Below are positions 36,654 through 45,574 of a stretch of DNA of 64,000 nt, piece by piece (the first letter of the stretch is position 1; every line of letters begins with the position of its first letter). Position numbers and translations under genes: made by a program. Where the stretch lies: positions 1,488,523 through 1,552,522 of the forward strand of contig NZ_LT592170.1 in NCBI RefSeq assembly GCF_900088825.1, in the 5' to 3' direction. This DNA is from Thiomonas delicata. GTDB taxonomy: Bacteria > Pseudomonadota > Gammaproteobacteria > Burkholderiales > Burkholderiaceae_C. The notes under the pieces were generated by a model that was not told the origin of the DNA, made no database searches, and was given only the letters and a program-made list of their open reading frames with translations.

Positions 36654-39122
36654 TCACACGGCGTATGCCGGGTTCGAGGCCAGCAGGCTGCGCATGGCCT
36701 CGAACGGGATGGGTTTGCTGAACAGGTAGCCCTGTCCCTCCTCGCAATCGTGGCGCGCGAGGAATGCCTGGTGCTCGGCCGTCTCGACGCCTTCCGCGAT
36801 CACCAGCAGATTCAGGCTGTGCGACAGCGCGATGACGGCCTGGATGATGGCGGCGTCGTCCGGGTCCGTCGTGCAGTGGGCCACGAAGGATTGGTCGATC
36901 TTGAGCCGGTCGATGGGGAATTTCTTCAGGTAGGCCAGGCTCGAGTAGCCGGTGCCGAAGTCGTCCAGCGAGAGTTCGACCCCCATGCCGCTGATCTGTT
37001 GCAGGATGCCGAGCACCGCGTCCGGGTCGTGCATCACCATGCTTTCGGTGACTTCGAGTTCGAGGTGACCGGGCGCCAGGCCGGTGGATTCCAGCGCCTT
37101 CCTCACGTCTTCGCCGAGGCGGCCGTCCCTGAGCTGCCGCGCCGACAGATTCACGGCCACGCGCACCGGTGGCAGGCCTTCGCGCTGCAACTGCCTGTTG
37201 TGCCGGCAGGCTGTTTCAAGCACCCATTTCCCGATCGGGACGATCAAGCCGTTTTCCTCCGCCAGGGGAATGAACTGCAGGGGCGGGATGAGACCCAGTG
37301 TCGGATGGCGCCAGCGGATGAGCGCTTCCATGCCCGTGATCCTGCCCAGGCGCAGGTCGATCTGCGGCTGGTAGTGCAGTTCGAACTCGGCGTTGTCCAG
37401 CGCATGCCAGAGATCGTTCTCCATCGACAGGCGGGCGATGCCCTGCGCATTCATGTCCTGCGCATAAAACTGGAAGCTGTTGCGCCCTTGCGCCTTGGCC
37501 CTGTACATGGCGGCCTCGGCGTTGGCCACCAAATGCTCGGTTTGGGTTCCGTCGCGCGGGAACATCGCCATGCCGATGCTGCAGGTCACGGTGAGCTGCC
37601 GGCCGAGCAGCTCCAGCGGTTTCGCGATCTCGGACTGAATGCGTTGCACAAGCTGGTAGTTTTTGCTCTGGGTGTCGTGCTCGGACAGCAGCAGCACGAA
37701 TTCGTCGCCGCTGAGCCGCGCCACGGTATCGCCGGGCCCGATGCAGTCCTGTATCCGCTGCCCGATCAGCCCCAGCAGTTTGTCGCCGGCGCCATGGCCT
37801 AGGCCGTCGTTGACGCGTTTGAAGTTGTCCACGTCGATGAAGGCGATCGTGAACGCGAGCGCATGCCGCTGGGCATGCAGGATGGCTTGCCGCACGCGTT
37901 CCTGCAGCAGGTTGCGGTTGGCCAGGCCCGTCAGCGTGTCATAGTTGGCGCGGTGCTCGAGCTCGTCCTGGTAGCGCCGGATTTGCGTGATGTCGTGCAT
38001 GATCCCGACGTAATGCGTGACCTTTCCGTGGCGAGGGTCGTGCACCGGGGCGATATGCAGTTCGTTGAGGAACAGGCTGCCATCCTTGCGGTAGTTGCGC
38101 AGCACCGCCGTCGCGGCGCGCCGCTCGCGTATCGCGGCGCGGATCTTGTCGAGTTCCGGCTGCGCGTTGTCGCCTGCCTGGAGAAAACGGCAGTTCTGCC
38201 CGAGGACCTCGCCGCGCGGGTAGCCGGTGAGGTGTTCGAAGGCCTCGTTGACGTCGATCAGCGGCGCGTGGTCTTGTGTGATGTCGACGATCAGGATCGG
38301 ATTGGCGCTCACCTGGATGGCGCGGGTGCGCAGGTTCAGCGCCTCCTCGGCCTCGATGCGCGGGGTCAGGTCGAACGCCACGGCACCGACATACTCGGCC
38401 TTTCCTTGGCGGTCCATGATGGGGAATTTCGTGATCTCCCAATACGCGTCGCCACCATCCGCCTTGGGAAAGGCCTGCACATCCACGACCACTTGCCGGC
38501 TCTCGAGCACCAGCCGGTCGACCCGGTCGAGCTGGTCGGCCACCGGCGGCGGAAGCAGCGCATGCGCCGTCAGGCCGGTGATGTCGCGCTGCCCGGTGAG
38601 GAGGGTCAGTGCGATGCCAGGGTTGGTGAAGACGTAGCGGCCTTGTCGATCCTTCATCAGCGCCACCCCGGGCAGATGCTCCATGAAGGTCTGGAACAGG
38701 TGGCTGCTTTCCCGCAGTTCCTGCTCGGCGCGCTGGCGTGCCTGCCTCTCCGCGGATCGCTCCAGCGCGCCACGGACGGCCGCGGGCAGGCGCTTGAGGT
38801 TGCCCTTGATCACGTAGTCCATCGCCCCCGATTTCAGGGACTCGATGGCGGTCTCCTCGCCGATCGCCCCCGAGACGAAGATGAAAGGCAAATCGGGCTG
38901 CGCTTCGTGGCAGATGCGCAGGGCGCGCATGCCGTCGAACCTCGGCATGGAGTAGTCGCAGAGAACCAGGTCGGGCGCGAAGTTCTCCAGCGCCTCGTGC
39001 AGCGCGGCTTCCGTCTCCACGCGCCGGACCGACAACTCGAATCCCGCGCGCCGCAACTCGTAGGCGACGAGTTCGGCGTCGGTCGTGGCGTCCTCGATGT
39101 GCAGCAATCGCAACGCAGGCAT
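36654..39122 (-). CDS. REC-PAS-LOV-GGDEF-EAL c-di-GMP signalling protein
   Basis: An 822-residue cytosolic response regulator. REC domain 1-125 with phospho-acceptor D56; PAS about 140-255; a LOV-type PAS about 265-380 with the photoactive-cysteine motif GQNCRFLQ (C311), N343 and N353; GGDEF about 390-555 with SGDEF at 471-475; EAL about 570-815. The EAL residues are intact: E599 in EAL, N658, D720-D721, K741, E777 and Q797, so c-di-GMP hydrolysis is likely, while cyclase activity is doubtful. The Gln expected near the LOV C-terminus is M375 (YVGIMHDIT). It follows the kinase and response-regulator genes by 20 bases in the same unit, so phosphorylation and possibly blue light converge on it. 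Confidence 0.9.
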   Translation of the reverse strand: MPALRLLHIEDATTDAELVAYELRRAGFELSVRRVETEAALHEALENFAPDLVLCDYSMPRFDGMRALRICHEAQPDLPFIFVSGAIGEETAIESLKSGAMDYVIKGNLKRLPAAVRGALERSAERQARQRAEQELRESSHLFQTFMEHLPGVALMKDRQGRYVFTNPGIALTLLTGQRDITGLTAHALLPPPVADQLDRVDRLVLESRQVVVDVQAFPKADGGDAYWEITKFPIMDRQGKAEYVGAVAFDLTPRIEAEEALNLRTRAIQVSANPILIVDITQDHAPLIDVNEAFEHLTGYPRGEVLGQNCRFLQAGDNAQPELDKIRAAIRERRAATAVLRNYRKDGSLFLNELHIAPVHDPRHGKVTHYVGIMHDITQIRRYQDELEHRANYDTLTGLANRNLLQERVRQAILHAQRHALAFTIAFIDVDNFKRVNDGLGHGAGDKLLGLIGQRIQDCIGPGDTVARLSGDEFVLLLSEHDTQSKNYQLVQRIQSEIAKPLELLGRQLTVTCSIGMAMFPRDGTQTEHLVANAEAAMYRAKAQGRNSFQFYAQDMNAQGIARLSMENDLWHALDNAEFELHYQPQIDLRLGRITGMEALIRWRHPTLGLIPPLQFIPLAEENGLIVPIGKWVLETACRHNRQLQREGLPPVRVAVNLSARQLRDGRLGEDVRKALESTGLAPGHLELEVTESMVMHDPDAVLGILQQISGMGVELSLDDFGTGYSSLAYLKKFPIDRLKIDQSFVAHCTTDPDDAAIIQAVIALSHSLNLLVIAEGVETAEHQAFLARHDCEEGQGYLFSKPIPFEAMRSLLASNPAYAV

Positions 39123-39142
39123 TTGGGGTCCTCGCTCGCGCC

Positions 39143-39589
39143 TCACTCGCAGCCCGGAAGCCGGTTGACGATGGCCCAGTAGAAGCCGACCTTGGAGACC
39201 TCCTCGACGAATTTGTCGAACTCGACGGGCTTGACGATATAGCTGTTGACGCCGAACTGGTAGCTTTGGATCATGTCCCGCTCCTCGGCGCTGGACGTCA
39301 GCATGACCACGGGGATCGAGCGTGTGCGCTCGGTCTGCTTGAGGCGGCGCAGCACCTCGATGCCATCGACCTTCGGCATTTTCAGGTCCAGCAGAATGAG
39401 CTTGGGCTCCACGGCGGGCCGCTCGGCATAGGCGCCGTTGCGGAACACGTAATCCAGCGCCTCCTCGCCATCCTTCACCCAGATGATGCGGTTGATGACG
39501 CCCACTTTCTTCAAGGCGCGCAGCGTCATTTCGGCGTCGGTCGCCGTGTCCTCCGCCAGCAGGACCTCGATGGGCTGCACTGGGTTCAT
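39143..39589 (-). CDS. single-domain response regulator (Rcp1-like)
   Basis: A 148-residue receiver-only protein. The acidic pocket is AED near residue 13, the phospho-acceptor is D68 in LILLDLKMP, the conserved Thr is in VVMLTSS, and the Lys in IVKPVEF. The [25 protein letters not shown] pattern is typical of Rcp1-type regulators paired with bacteriophytochrome-like kinases. The ATG at 39589 overlaps the stop of the histidine kinase as ATGA, with AAGGAG before it. It probably shuttles phosphate between the kinase and the downstream REC-LOV-GGDEF-EAL protein. Confidence 0.92.
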   Translation of the reverse strand: MNPVQPIEVLLAEDTATDAEMTLRALKKVGVINRIIWVKDGEEALDYVFRNGAYAERPAVEPKLILLDLKMPKVDGIEVLRRLKQTERTRSIPVVMLTSSAEERDMIQSYQFGVNSYIVKPVEFDKFVEEVSKVGFYWAIVNRLPGCE

Positions 39590-41373
39590 GTCGTCTCCTT
39601 CTTGGGCAAACTGAACGTGAAGATGCTTCCGACACCCGGCTCGCTCTGCGCCCAGACCCGTCCGCCGTGGCGGACCACGACGCGCTGCACGATGGCCAGC
39701 CCGACGCCGGTGCCGGGGAATTCGTCGGCGCCGTGCAAGCGCTGGAAGACGCGGAAGAGTTTGTTGTAATACTGCATATCGAAACCCACGCCGTTGTCGC
39801 GGACTTGGTAAAGCGTTTCCGTCCCTTCCTGCGAACCGCTGATCTCCACCACCGGTTCGGCCTGGCGGCTGCTGTACTTGATGGCATTCGAGACGAGGTT
39901 GGCCAGGACCTGGCGGATCATCGCGGCGTCGCCCCAGGCCGCCGGCAGCGGTTCCCGGCGCAGGCGCGGCACGGCATCCCGGGCGCCGCCGCGCGCTTCC
40001 GCGCAGGCCTGTGACCACACCTCGTCGACCAGGGCATCCATATCGATCAGCGCCGCCTCGATCGGCTTGCGCCCAAGCCGGGAGAAGGCCAGCAGGTCGT
40101 CGATCAACTGCCCCATCTTCTTGCTGTTGTCGCGGATGACCTGCAAGATGCGCCGTCCTTCGTCGTCGAGCCGGTCGGCGTAGTCTTCCTCCAACATGCG
40201 GGAGAAGCCATCGATCGCCCGCAGGGGAGAGCGCAGGTCGTGCGACACCGAGTAGCTGAAGCTCTCGAGTTCCTTGTTGGTCATTTCCAACTCTGCGGCG
40301 CGCTGGTCGAGTTGCGCATTGAGTTGGCGAATGCGCAACTCGGTCTGCTTGCGGTCCGTGATGTCGTACAGGCTGGTGCGGCTTGTCACGTAACGGCCTT
40401 GCGCGTCGCGGACCACGGTGGCGTTGAGCGCGCCGCACAGAATGCTGCCGTCCTTGCGCACATACTCGAATTCGACGTCCTTCAACCAGCCTTGTTCCTG
40501 GAACAGCGGGAACACGGTCTGGCGGTAGCGCTCGGCGCTTTCCGGCGTCATCAGGTCCGGGTGGCGCATCTTGCCGACGATTTCGTCGCGCGTATAGCCC
40601 AGCCAGGCCAGTTCGGTGTCGTTGATCCGCGTGATCACGCCCTGCGCGTCGACCGAGTGATAGGCGCAGGGCGCGTTGTTGTAGAGGTCGGCCAATTCCA
40701 GCGCCGTTTTTTCGGCCTGTTCCTGCGCCGCCCTGCGTTTCCGGATTTCGTGGTGCAGGGCCCAGAAAGCGGCGAGCAGCAGCGCAATGGCGGCCAGGCT
40801 GCCCAGAACGACCCATCGTTTGGTGCGGTGGGAGTCGGAGTTTTCCGCCGCGGTCCGCCGCCTCAGGATCTGCTCTTCGCCGGCCGCCATATGGCCGACG
40901 ACGGCGCGTATCTCGTCCATCACCCGTTTGCCCTGCAGCGCGATGGCCATGACCTTGGCGTTGCGGTCATGGTCGATTTGCGGCTCCAGGGCGATGCCCT
41001 CCCGCAGGATCGCCAGTTGCTGCGCGGTCAGCCGGCCGAGAACCGCAATGGCCTGTTGTTGGCCGGCGTTGTCGCGCGTCAGCGCCTTGAGCGTTTGAAG
41101 CTGCGCGGGCAGCACGCGAACGGCTTGTCCGTACGGCTTGAGAAACCGTTTGTCGCGGGTGAGGAGATAACCGCGCGAACCCGTTTCCGCGTCCTTCAGT
41201 TCCGACAGCAGCACATTGGTCTGGTTGATGACGATGTGGGAATGCTGCACCAGAGCCGCGCGCGCGGCGAAACGGTCGACGCTGCGGTAGGCAATGGAGG
41301 CGCTGGCCATCATCAGAATGAGTGCCGCAGCGAGCCCATAGACGGTGAGCGTTTCCCGCTCGAATCGGTGCAT
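39586..41373 (-). CDS. membrane sensor histidine kinase (CHASE3-PAS-HisKA-HATPase)
   Basis: A 595-residue kinase. Transmembrane helix near residues 11-29; a CHASE3-like periplasmic region to about 185 ([18 protein letters not shown]); a second helix about 187-206; a PAS domain about 225-340; the HisKA box with H378 in [13 protein letters not shown]; and an HATPase domain with N, G1 and G2 boxes ([28 protein letters not shown]). It is first in a three-gene unit with the receiver protein and the c-di-GMP protein. The GGGGAGGGTGA just before the ATG is a good ribosome site. The ligand is unknown. Confidence 0.93.
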   Translation of the reverse strand: MHRFERETLTVYGLAAALILMMASASIAYRSVDRFAARAALVQHSHIVINQTNVLLSELKDAETGSRGYLLTRDKRFLKPYGQAVRVLPAQLQTLKALTRDNAGQQQAIAVLGRLTAQQLAILREGIALEPQIDHDRNAKVMAIALQGKRVMDEIRAVVGHMAAGEEQILRRRTAAENSDSHRTKRWVVLGSLAAIALLLAAFWALHHEIRKRRAAQEQAEKTALELADLYNNAPCAYHSVDAQGVITRINDTELAWLGYTRDEIVGKMRHPDLMTPESAERYRQTVFPLFQEQGWLKDVEFEYVRKDGSILCGALNATVVRDAQGRYVTSRTSLYDITDRKQTELRIRQLNAQLDQRAAELEMTNKELESFSYSVSHDLRSPLRAIDGFSRMLEEDYADRLDDEGRRILQVIRDNSKKMGQLIDDLLAFSRLGRKPIEAALIDMDALVDEVWSQACAEARGGARDAVPRLRREPLPAAWGDAAMIRQVLANLVSNAIKYSSRQAEPVVEISGSQEGTETLYQVRDNGVGFDMQYYNKLFRVFQRLHGADEFPGTGVGLAIVQRVVVRHGGRVWAQSEPGVGSIFTFSLPKKETT

Positions 41374-41854
41374 TTCACCCTCCCCAAGTTCAGCCGATGT
41401 GCTGTCTCAACGCTTCCGTTCGCTGGGGTCAAGCCTCCTCACGCCGCTGATCCTGGTCACCATCGGCAAACCTGGGGTCGGCAGACTCGGTGCTTCGCAA
41501 CACACCGGAGTTCCCGCACAACCGCAGTTTCCAAATCGATTTATATGGATACTTGTATAGGTAAGTATCGCAGGCAAGATTGTTGGGATCAATGGACGGC
41601 AAGCCGAGGATTGGTAACAAAATGAACCGTTCGGCGCGATTTATGCGATTTTTCGCGCATGGGTTTGGAGCGCCTGCGCAGCATGATCCGCCAACGCCGG
41701 ATGGGCCATGGGAATCGGCCGCATGCCGGGCATGGTTGACAGCCTGGCGCGGGGCGCGGGAGGCCGCGGCGTGTCAAAATGACCCTTCCAGCATGGGGCT
41801 GGGAGTTCGGCTCCCAGCCGCGATGCCGAACACCACGCGATAAGGAGTCAAGCC
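41374..41854. other. 481-base spacer without a supported gene; strong hairpin
   Basis: Divergent spacer upstream of the kinase operon (left) and the 11-mer repeat protein (right). I see no convincing ORF. It contains an AT-richer patch around 41525-41660, probably promoter sequence, and at 41797-41819 a perfect 9-bp stem (GGCTGGGAG/CTCCCAGCC) with loop TTCGG, 35 bases before the small gene's ATG, which could shape its mRNA leader. Confidence 0.5.
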
Positions 41855-42145
41855 ATGAACCGACAGGTCAGCACGCTCGCCGTATCCGCCCGGGTTGGCG
41901 CCGGGCTCTTCGCGCTCTCGGTCCTGCTGCTGTCGCCCGCGCAGGCGGCCGACAGCAGCCTTTCCAAGGACGCCAGTCAGGTGGGGTCCGCCGTGGGGTC
42001 TACCGCCCGGAAAATTGGCCAGGAGGGGAAGAAAGTCGGCCTGGCCGTCGGACATGCGGGCAAGAAGGTCGGCTTGGAAGTCGGCCACGCCGCGAAGAAG
42101 GGCGGCCAGGCGTTCTGGCATGCGGTCAAGGGCCAGAAGCAGTGA
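41855..42145 (+). CDS. small secreted protein with 11-residue repeats
   Basis: A 96-residue exported protein. A signal peptide (about residues 1-31, ending PAQA) is followed by a Ser-rich stretch and then tandem 11-residue repeats: GKKVGLAVGHA (58-68), GKKVGLEVGHA (69-79) and AKKGGQAFWHA (80-90), with a fainter one before. His 67, 78 and 89 recur every 11 residues. Such 11-mers form amphipathic helices in LEA- and synuclein-like proteins; membrane binding, stress protection or metal binding are possible, none shown. AAGGAG stands seven bases before the ATG. No known family is recognised. Confidence 0.7.
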   Translation: MNRQVSTLAVSARVGAGLFALSVLLLSPAQAADSSLSKDASQVGSAVGSTARKIGQEGKKVGLAVGHAGKKVGLEVGHAAKKGGQAFWHAVKGQKQ

Positions 42146-42174
42146 GGTCGGGCGACGGCGTTGTCCGCAATGGG

Positions 42175-42210
42175 CCGGCGCGGGCGCAGAAATAGCGTGA
42201 ACAGGCCCTA
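42175..42210. repeat. dispersed 36-bp repeat, copy 2
   Basis: Starts CCGGCGCGGGCGCAGAAA and ends AGCGTGAACAGGCCCTA; its final CTA is the TAG stop codon of the GntR gene on the minus strand. Matches copy 1 at 32 of 36 positions and the copy at 58222-58257 at 30 of 36. Confidence 0.6.
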
Positions 42211-42927
42211 ATCCAGGAACTCGCAGTGGGCCTGGACGTAGTCGGCCAGGTCGAGCGAATGCTGGCGAACCAGTTTCTCCGCCAGTTCGGTGTCGCGTTG
42301 CTCGAGCGCCTCGATGATGCGCAGATGGTCGGCGATCGAGCGCGAGGCGCGGTCGCTTTGTGAAATGGTCATGCGCCGGATGGCGCGAACATGGATGAAG
42401 ATGTTCTTGATCGTCTCCATGATGACCTGCGACTTGGACAACTGCACGATCGCCTGGTGAAACGCGATGTTGGCGTCCGAATATTCCTGGATGTGCTCGG
42501 CCGGCGTCGTATCGCGGAAGTTGTCGAACATATGCCGCAGGGCCCGGATCTCCTCGTCGCTGGCCTGGGTCGTGGCCAGCCGGGCCGCCATGCTTTCCAG
42601 CGCGGCCCACATCTGGATCATCTCGACGATCTCGCGCTTGGTCTTGCGCACGATGTAGATGCCGCGGCGCGGCACCATGCGCAGGAACCCCTCTTGTTCG
42701 AGCAGGGTCATGGCCTCCCGGATCGGGGTGCGGCTCACGCCCAGCGCTTCGCTGAGGACGCGTTCATCGAGGCGGATTTCCTCGCGGGATTGGTAGATGT
42801 CGGCGTCGGCAATGGCCTGGCGCAGCATGGCATAGGCCTGGTCGCGCAAGCTGGCTACCGCGTGGATCGGCTGCAATGACAAGGTCAGTGCGCCGGCGCG
42901 TGCTTCAGATGGTGTGGCGATGGACAT
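42208..42927 (-). CDS. GntR-family (FadR/FCD) transcriptional regulator
   Basis: A 239-residue regulator: an N-terminal winged helix (LDERVLSEALGVSRTPIREAMTLLEQEGF) and an all-helical FCD effector domain with the Asp/His residues (NIAFHQAIV, ADHLRIIEALE, RQHSLDLADYV) that bind metal and organic acids in the family. It follows the 61-residue gene with no gap. The promoter and a GntR-like palindrome lie upstream at 43158-43202, so autoregulation is likely. The position at one end of the oxalate region suggests a carboxylate or acyl-CoA effector. Confidence 0.9.
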   Translation of the reverse strand: MSIATPSEARAGALTLSLQPIHAVASLRDQAYAMLRQAIADADIYQSREEIRLDERVLSEALGVSRTPIREAMTLLEQEGFLRMVPRRGIYIVRKTKREIVEMIQMWAALESMAARLATTQASDEEIRALRHMFDNFRDTTPAEHIQEYSDANIAFHQAIVQLSKSQVIMETIKNIFIHVRAIRRMTISQSDRASRSIADHLRIIEALEQRDTELAEKLVRQHSLDLADYVQAHCEFLD

Positions 42928-43113
42928 TCATGGACCCGTGCTGTGTTTGCAAACGCTTCGGCCAGCCGCCTGTGTGGCGCCACCGCTGGGTGCGGCAGCG
43001 CCCTTGGGGGCTTCGTCCGCCCGCAGCGGCAGGCTGTCCGCGATCAAAAATGTCGCGGCGCAACCCGCGGCGATCAACTCGATGGCGTAGATGAACAACG
43101 TTGAGGCATCCAT
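42928..43113 (-). CDS. small membrane protein upstream of the GntR gene (61 aa)
   Basis: A 61-residue protein with one N-terminal hydrophobic helix (LFIYAIELIAAGCAATFLIA) and a polar Ala/Gly-rich tail. GGAG is 7 bases before the ATG at 43113, and the stop is directly adjacent to the GntR start, so both are probably made from one message. No family recognised. It could be an accessory to a transporter, or simply an upstream ORF that couples translation of the regulator. Confidence 0.55.
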   Translation of the reverse strand: MDASTLFIYAIELIAAGCAATFLIADSLPLRADEAPKGAAAPSGGATQAAGRSVCKHSTGP

Positions 43114-43157
43114 GACAACTCCAGTTTGCGCGATGCAAAGTTTGCTGAGGAGTTCTC

Positions 43158-43187
43158 ATTTTACGCTGCACTGCAACAAAATTTCAA
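43158..43187 (-). promoter_or_regulatory. putative sigma-70 promoter for orf61-GntR
   Basis: On the minus strand TTGAAA (43182-43187) and TAAAAT (43158-43163) are 18 bp apart and lie 45-75 bases upstream of the 61-residue gene. This is the best-matching promoter I see in the window. Confidence 0.65.
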
Positions 43188-43202
43188 TGTATCCTTGATA
43201 CA
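43188..43202. promoter_or_regulatory. probable GntR operator abutting the -35 box
   Basis: TGTATC-CTT-GATACA is a perfect 6-bp inverted repeat directly next to the -35 hexamer and followed by a further TATAC. FadR/FCD-type GntR proteins often bind such TGTAT/ATACA palindromes. A half-site GATACA also occurs at 48306-48311, just upstream of the OxlT-like gene. Confidence 0.55.
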
Positions 43203-43351
43203 GTATACAAAAAACAACGAGCCTTGGCGAGCTTCCGCTTCCTGCCGGACACAATGGCTTGCCGGCAGGCGCGCAGCCGCGCACCGCAGCTTGGCGCCGC
43301 GTTGATGAAGATGCGGTTGGATGCGCCCCGCAGCCGCACTGCGGGGGGAAT

Positions 43352-44326
43352 TCAGGCTTGCAAGGCGGTTTTTTCCCTGAGCCTGATGAGCGCGAGCACG
43401 GCGTCGACCAGCGGTGTGGGCTGGCCGGTCAGCTGCCCCAACTCCTGGATCACGCCAAGCAGCGGGTCGATTTCCATCGGCCGGCGCTGCTCCAGATCCT
43501 GCAGCATGGATGTCTTGTGGCCGACGATGGCACCCGCGCCGTCGAGGCGCCGCTCGATGCCGACCCGAAAGCGCACGCCGAGACGTTCCGCAATGATTTG
43601 CGCCTCCTGCATCATGCCGCGTGCCAGCGATCGCACGGCGGGATCGGCGACGATGACGTCCAGGGTCGCATGCGTGAGGGCACTGATGGGGTTGAGGCAT
43701 AGATTGCCCCACAGCTTGAGCCAGATCTCGTCGCGGATGTCGGCGCGGATCGGTGCCTCGAACCCCGCCGCGGTCATGGCCTCGTGCAGGCGCTGGATGC
43801 GCGTGGTGGGTTGCCCGCTGGGTTCGCCGAGCGGGAATTTCTTGCCATAGGCGTGCTCCACCACGCCGGGGGCCACGAGGTCGGCAGCCGGGTACAACAC
43901 GCAGCCAATGCCCCGCTCCGGGCCCAGCACGCGCCACTGCAGCCCTCCGGGATCGACGCTGTTGAGGATGGTGCCGGCGTAGTCCGCGCCATGGTGGTGG
44001 AAATACCAGTAAGGCAGGCCGTTCACGCCGGTGATCACGGCCGTGTCGGCGTGCAGCAGCGGACGCATGGATTCAACCGCGCCGGGCACGGAATGCGCCT
44101 TCAGGGTGATGAAGACATAATCCTGCGGCCCCAGTTCCGCGGGATTCGACGTGCATGGAACCCGGACCACATGCTCAGCGCCGTCGATGCGCAGGCGCAA
44201 GCCGTGCGCCTGCATGGCTTGCAGATGTGGCCCCCTGGCGACGAAGCTCACATCCACGCCGGCGCGGGCGAGTTGCCCGCCGATGAGCCCACCGATGGCT
44301 CCAGCACCAAAAATGCAGATTTTCAT
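43352..44326 (-). CDS. PanE/ketopantoate-reductase-family protein, candidate oxalyl-CoA reductase
   Basis: A 324-residue NAD(P)H-dependent 6-phosphogluconate-dehydrogenase-fold enzyme. Motifs: CIFGAGAIGGLIGGQLA (cofactor), ITLKAHSV, and the C-terminal IWLKLWGNLCLNPISALTHAT with the conserved Lys and Asn. By sequence it would be called 2-dehydropantoate 2-reductase. However, a PanE paralogue (PanE2) in Methylobacterium extorquens was reported to reduce oxalyl-CoA to glyoxylate, and here the gene lies in an oxalate region without other pantothenate genes. I infer the oxalyl-CoA role; true PanE remains possible. It is the next same-strand gene after sucD. Confidence 0.8.
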   Translation of the reverse strand: MKICIFGAGAIGGLIGGQLARAGVDVSFVARGPHLQAMQAHGLRLRIDGAEHVVRVPCTSNPAELGPQDYVFITLKAHSVPGAVESMRPLLHADTAVITGVNGLPYWYFHHHGADYAGTILNSVDPGGLQWRVLGPERGIGCVLYPAADLVAPGVVEHAYGKKFPLGEPSGQPTTRIQRLHEAMTAAGFEAPIRADIRDEIWLKLWGNLCLNPISALTHATLDVIVADPAVRSLARGMMQEAQIIAERLGVRFRVGIERRLDGAGAIVGHKTSMLQDLEQRRPMEIDPLLGVIQELGQLTGQPTPLVDAVLALIRLREKTALQA

Positions 44327-44376
44327 GTTCGGCTCCTAGGGTCGCATGGCATCCTGCGGCGCCTCGAGGAAATGGC

Positions 44377-44413
44377 GGGCCGCTTTCAAGTTTTCTGACC
44401 CCCAGGGGAGGGC
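44377..44413. repeat. GC-rich intergenic repeat, copy b
   Basis: GGGCCGCTTTCAAGTTTTCT followed by a C-rich/G-rich arm pair; 28 of 37 positions match the copy at 35226-35262. It lies in the 189-base spacer between sucD and the PanE-like gene. Confidence 0.45.
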
Positions 44414-44515
44414 AGATGCAGCGCAGGGCGGCGGCCCCGCGTTCGAGGGACCGCCCGCTGGCGCGCCGACAGCGGCGGGGTCGTCAGTTCCGGCGCTGCG
44501 CATCGCTATTCGCCA

Positions 44516-45430
44516 TCAGGCGGGGGCAAAGACCGCGCCCAATTTTTTCTGGATGAGTTTGCCCATTTCGGAGGGGTTTCGGGTGACGGTGAAGCCGCAG
44601 GCGTGCATGACCTCGAGCTTGGCCTCGGCGGTGTCGGCGCCGCCCGAGATGAGGGCGCCGGCATGGCCCATGCGCTTGCCCGGCGGGGCGGTGACGCCGG
44701 CGATGAAGCCCACGATGGGCTTGGTCATGTGCTCCTTGGCCCAGCGCGCCGCCTCGGCCTCGTCGGGGCCGCCGATCTCGCCGATCATGATCACCCCGTC
44801 GGTGTCGGGGTCGTCGTTGAACAGCTTGAGCACGTCGATGTGCTTGAGGCCGTTGATGGGGTCGCCGCCGATGCCCACCGCGCTGCTTTGCCCCAGCCCC
44901 AGCTCGGTGACCTGGCCCACCGCCTCGTAGGTCAGCGTGCCCGAGCGCGAGACGATGCCGATGCGCCCCTTGCGGTGGATGTGCCCGGGCATGATGCCGA
45001 TCTTGATTTCCCCGGGCGTGATCAGCCCCGGGCAGTTCGGCCCCAGCAGCAGGGTCTTCTTGCCGCCGGCGGCCTCCTTGGCGCGCATCCTGGCGCGCAC
45101 TTCCATCATGTCGCGCACCGGAATGCCCTCGGTGATGCAGATGACCAGGTCCAGGTCGGCCTGCACCGCCTCCCAGATCGCCGCGGCCGCGCCGGGGGGC
45201 GGCACGTAGATGACGGAGACGGTGGCCCCGGTGGCCGCACGGGCTTCGGCCACGCTGGCGTGGATGGGGATGCCCTCGAAGTCCTCCCCGGCCTTCTTGG
45301 GGTTGACCCCGGCGACGAAGGCGGCGCGCCCGTGGGCGTAGTCGCGGCACATGCGGGTGTGGAACTGGCCGGTCTTGCCGGTGATGCCCTGGGTGATGAC
45401 TTTGGTGTGCTGGTCGATGAGGATGGACAT
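44516..45430 (-). CDS. sucD: succinate-CoA ligase (ADP-forming) alpha subunit
   Basis: A 304-residue CoA-binding subunit that forms the phospho-His intermediate. Visible: N-terminal CoA-binding [55 protein letters not shown], and the active-site His in [18 protein letters not shown] precedes the ATG at 45430. It follows sucC by 144 bases, an unusually wide gap for subunits of one complex, filled with inverted repeats. Malate-CoA ligase (MtkB) is a close relative, but the sequence reads as SucD. Whether this is the TCA-cycle copy or an oxalate-dedicated paralogue cannot be told here. Confidence 0.9.
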   Translation of the reverse strand: MSILIDQHTKVITQGITGKTGQFHTRMCRDYAHGRAAFVAGVNPKKAGEDFEGIPIHASVAEARAATGATVSVIYVPPPGAAAAIWEAVQADLDLVICITEGIPVRDMMEVRARMRAKEAAGGKKTLLLGPNCPGLITPGEIKIGIMPGHIHRKGRIGIVSRSGTLTYEAVGQVTELGLGQSSAVGIGGDPINGLKHIDVLKLFNDDPDTDGVIMIGEIGGPDEAEAARWAKEHMTKPIVGFIAGVTAPPGKRMGHAGALISGGADTAEAKLEVMHACGFTVTRNPSEMGKLIQKKLGAVFAPA

Positions 45431-45443
45431 ACAAGCCTTTCGT

Positions 45444-45530
45444 CGCAAAGTTTCAGTCGCTGCGCTCCTGCGATACTTTGCGCCGGCTTGGCCAGCGCAA
45501 AAAGCTTGGGGCGGCCCTGCGCTTTTTGCG
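45444..45530. repeat. two inverted repeats in the sucC-sucD spacer
   Basis: CGCAAAGT (45444-45451) pairs with ACTTTGCG (45475-45482), and CGCAAAAAGC (45496-45505) pairs perfectly with GCTTTTTGCG (45521-45530) across 15 bases. Successive hairpins here could attenuate or process the sucCD message. Confidence 0.6.
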
Positions 45531-45574
45531 AATGATGTGGATGAGGGGTCAAAGACTGCGGAGGGGATGTGGGC

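Noticed and set aside
34314-37802. 1162-codon open frame running across three genes on the plus strand
   Set aside because: It passes antisense to two real genes and out of frame through the old yellow enzyme gene; no domain is recognisable.
42928-43113. Known MFS small-subunit peptide for the oxalate transporter
   Set aside because: The 61-residue sequence does not resemble the short MFS-associated peptides I recall, and it is next to the GntR gene, not the transporter.
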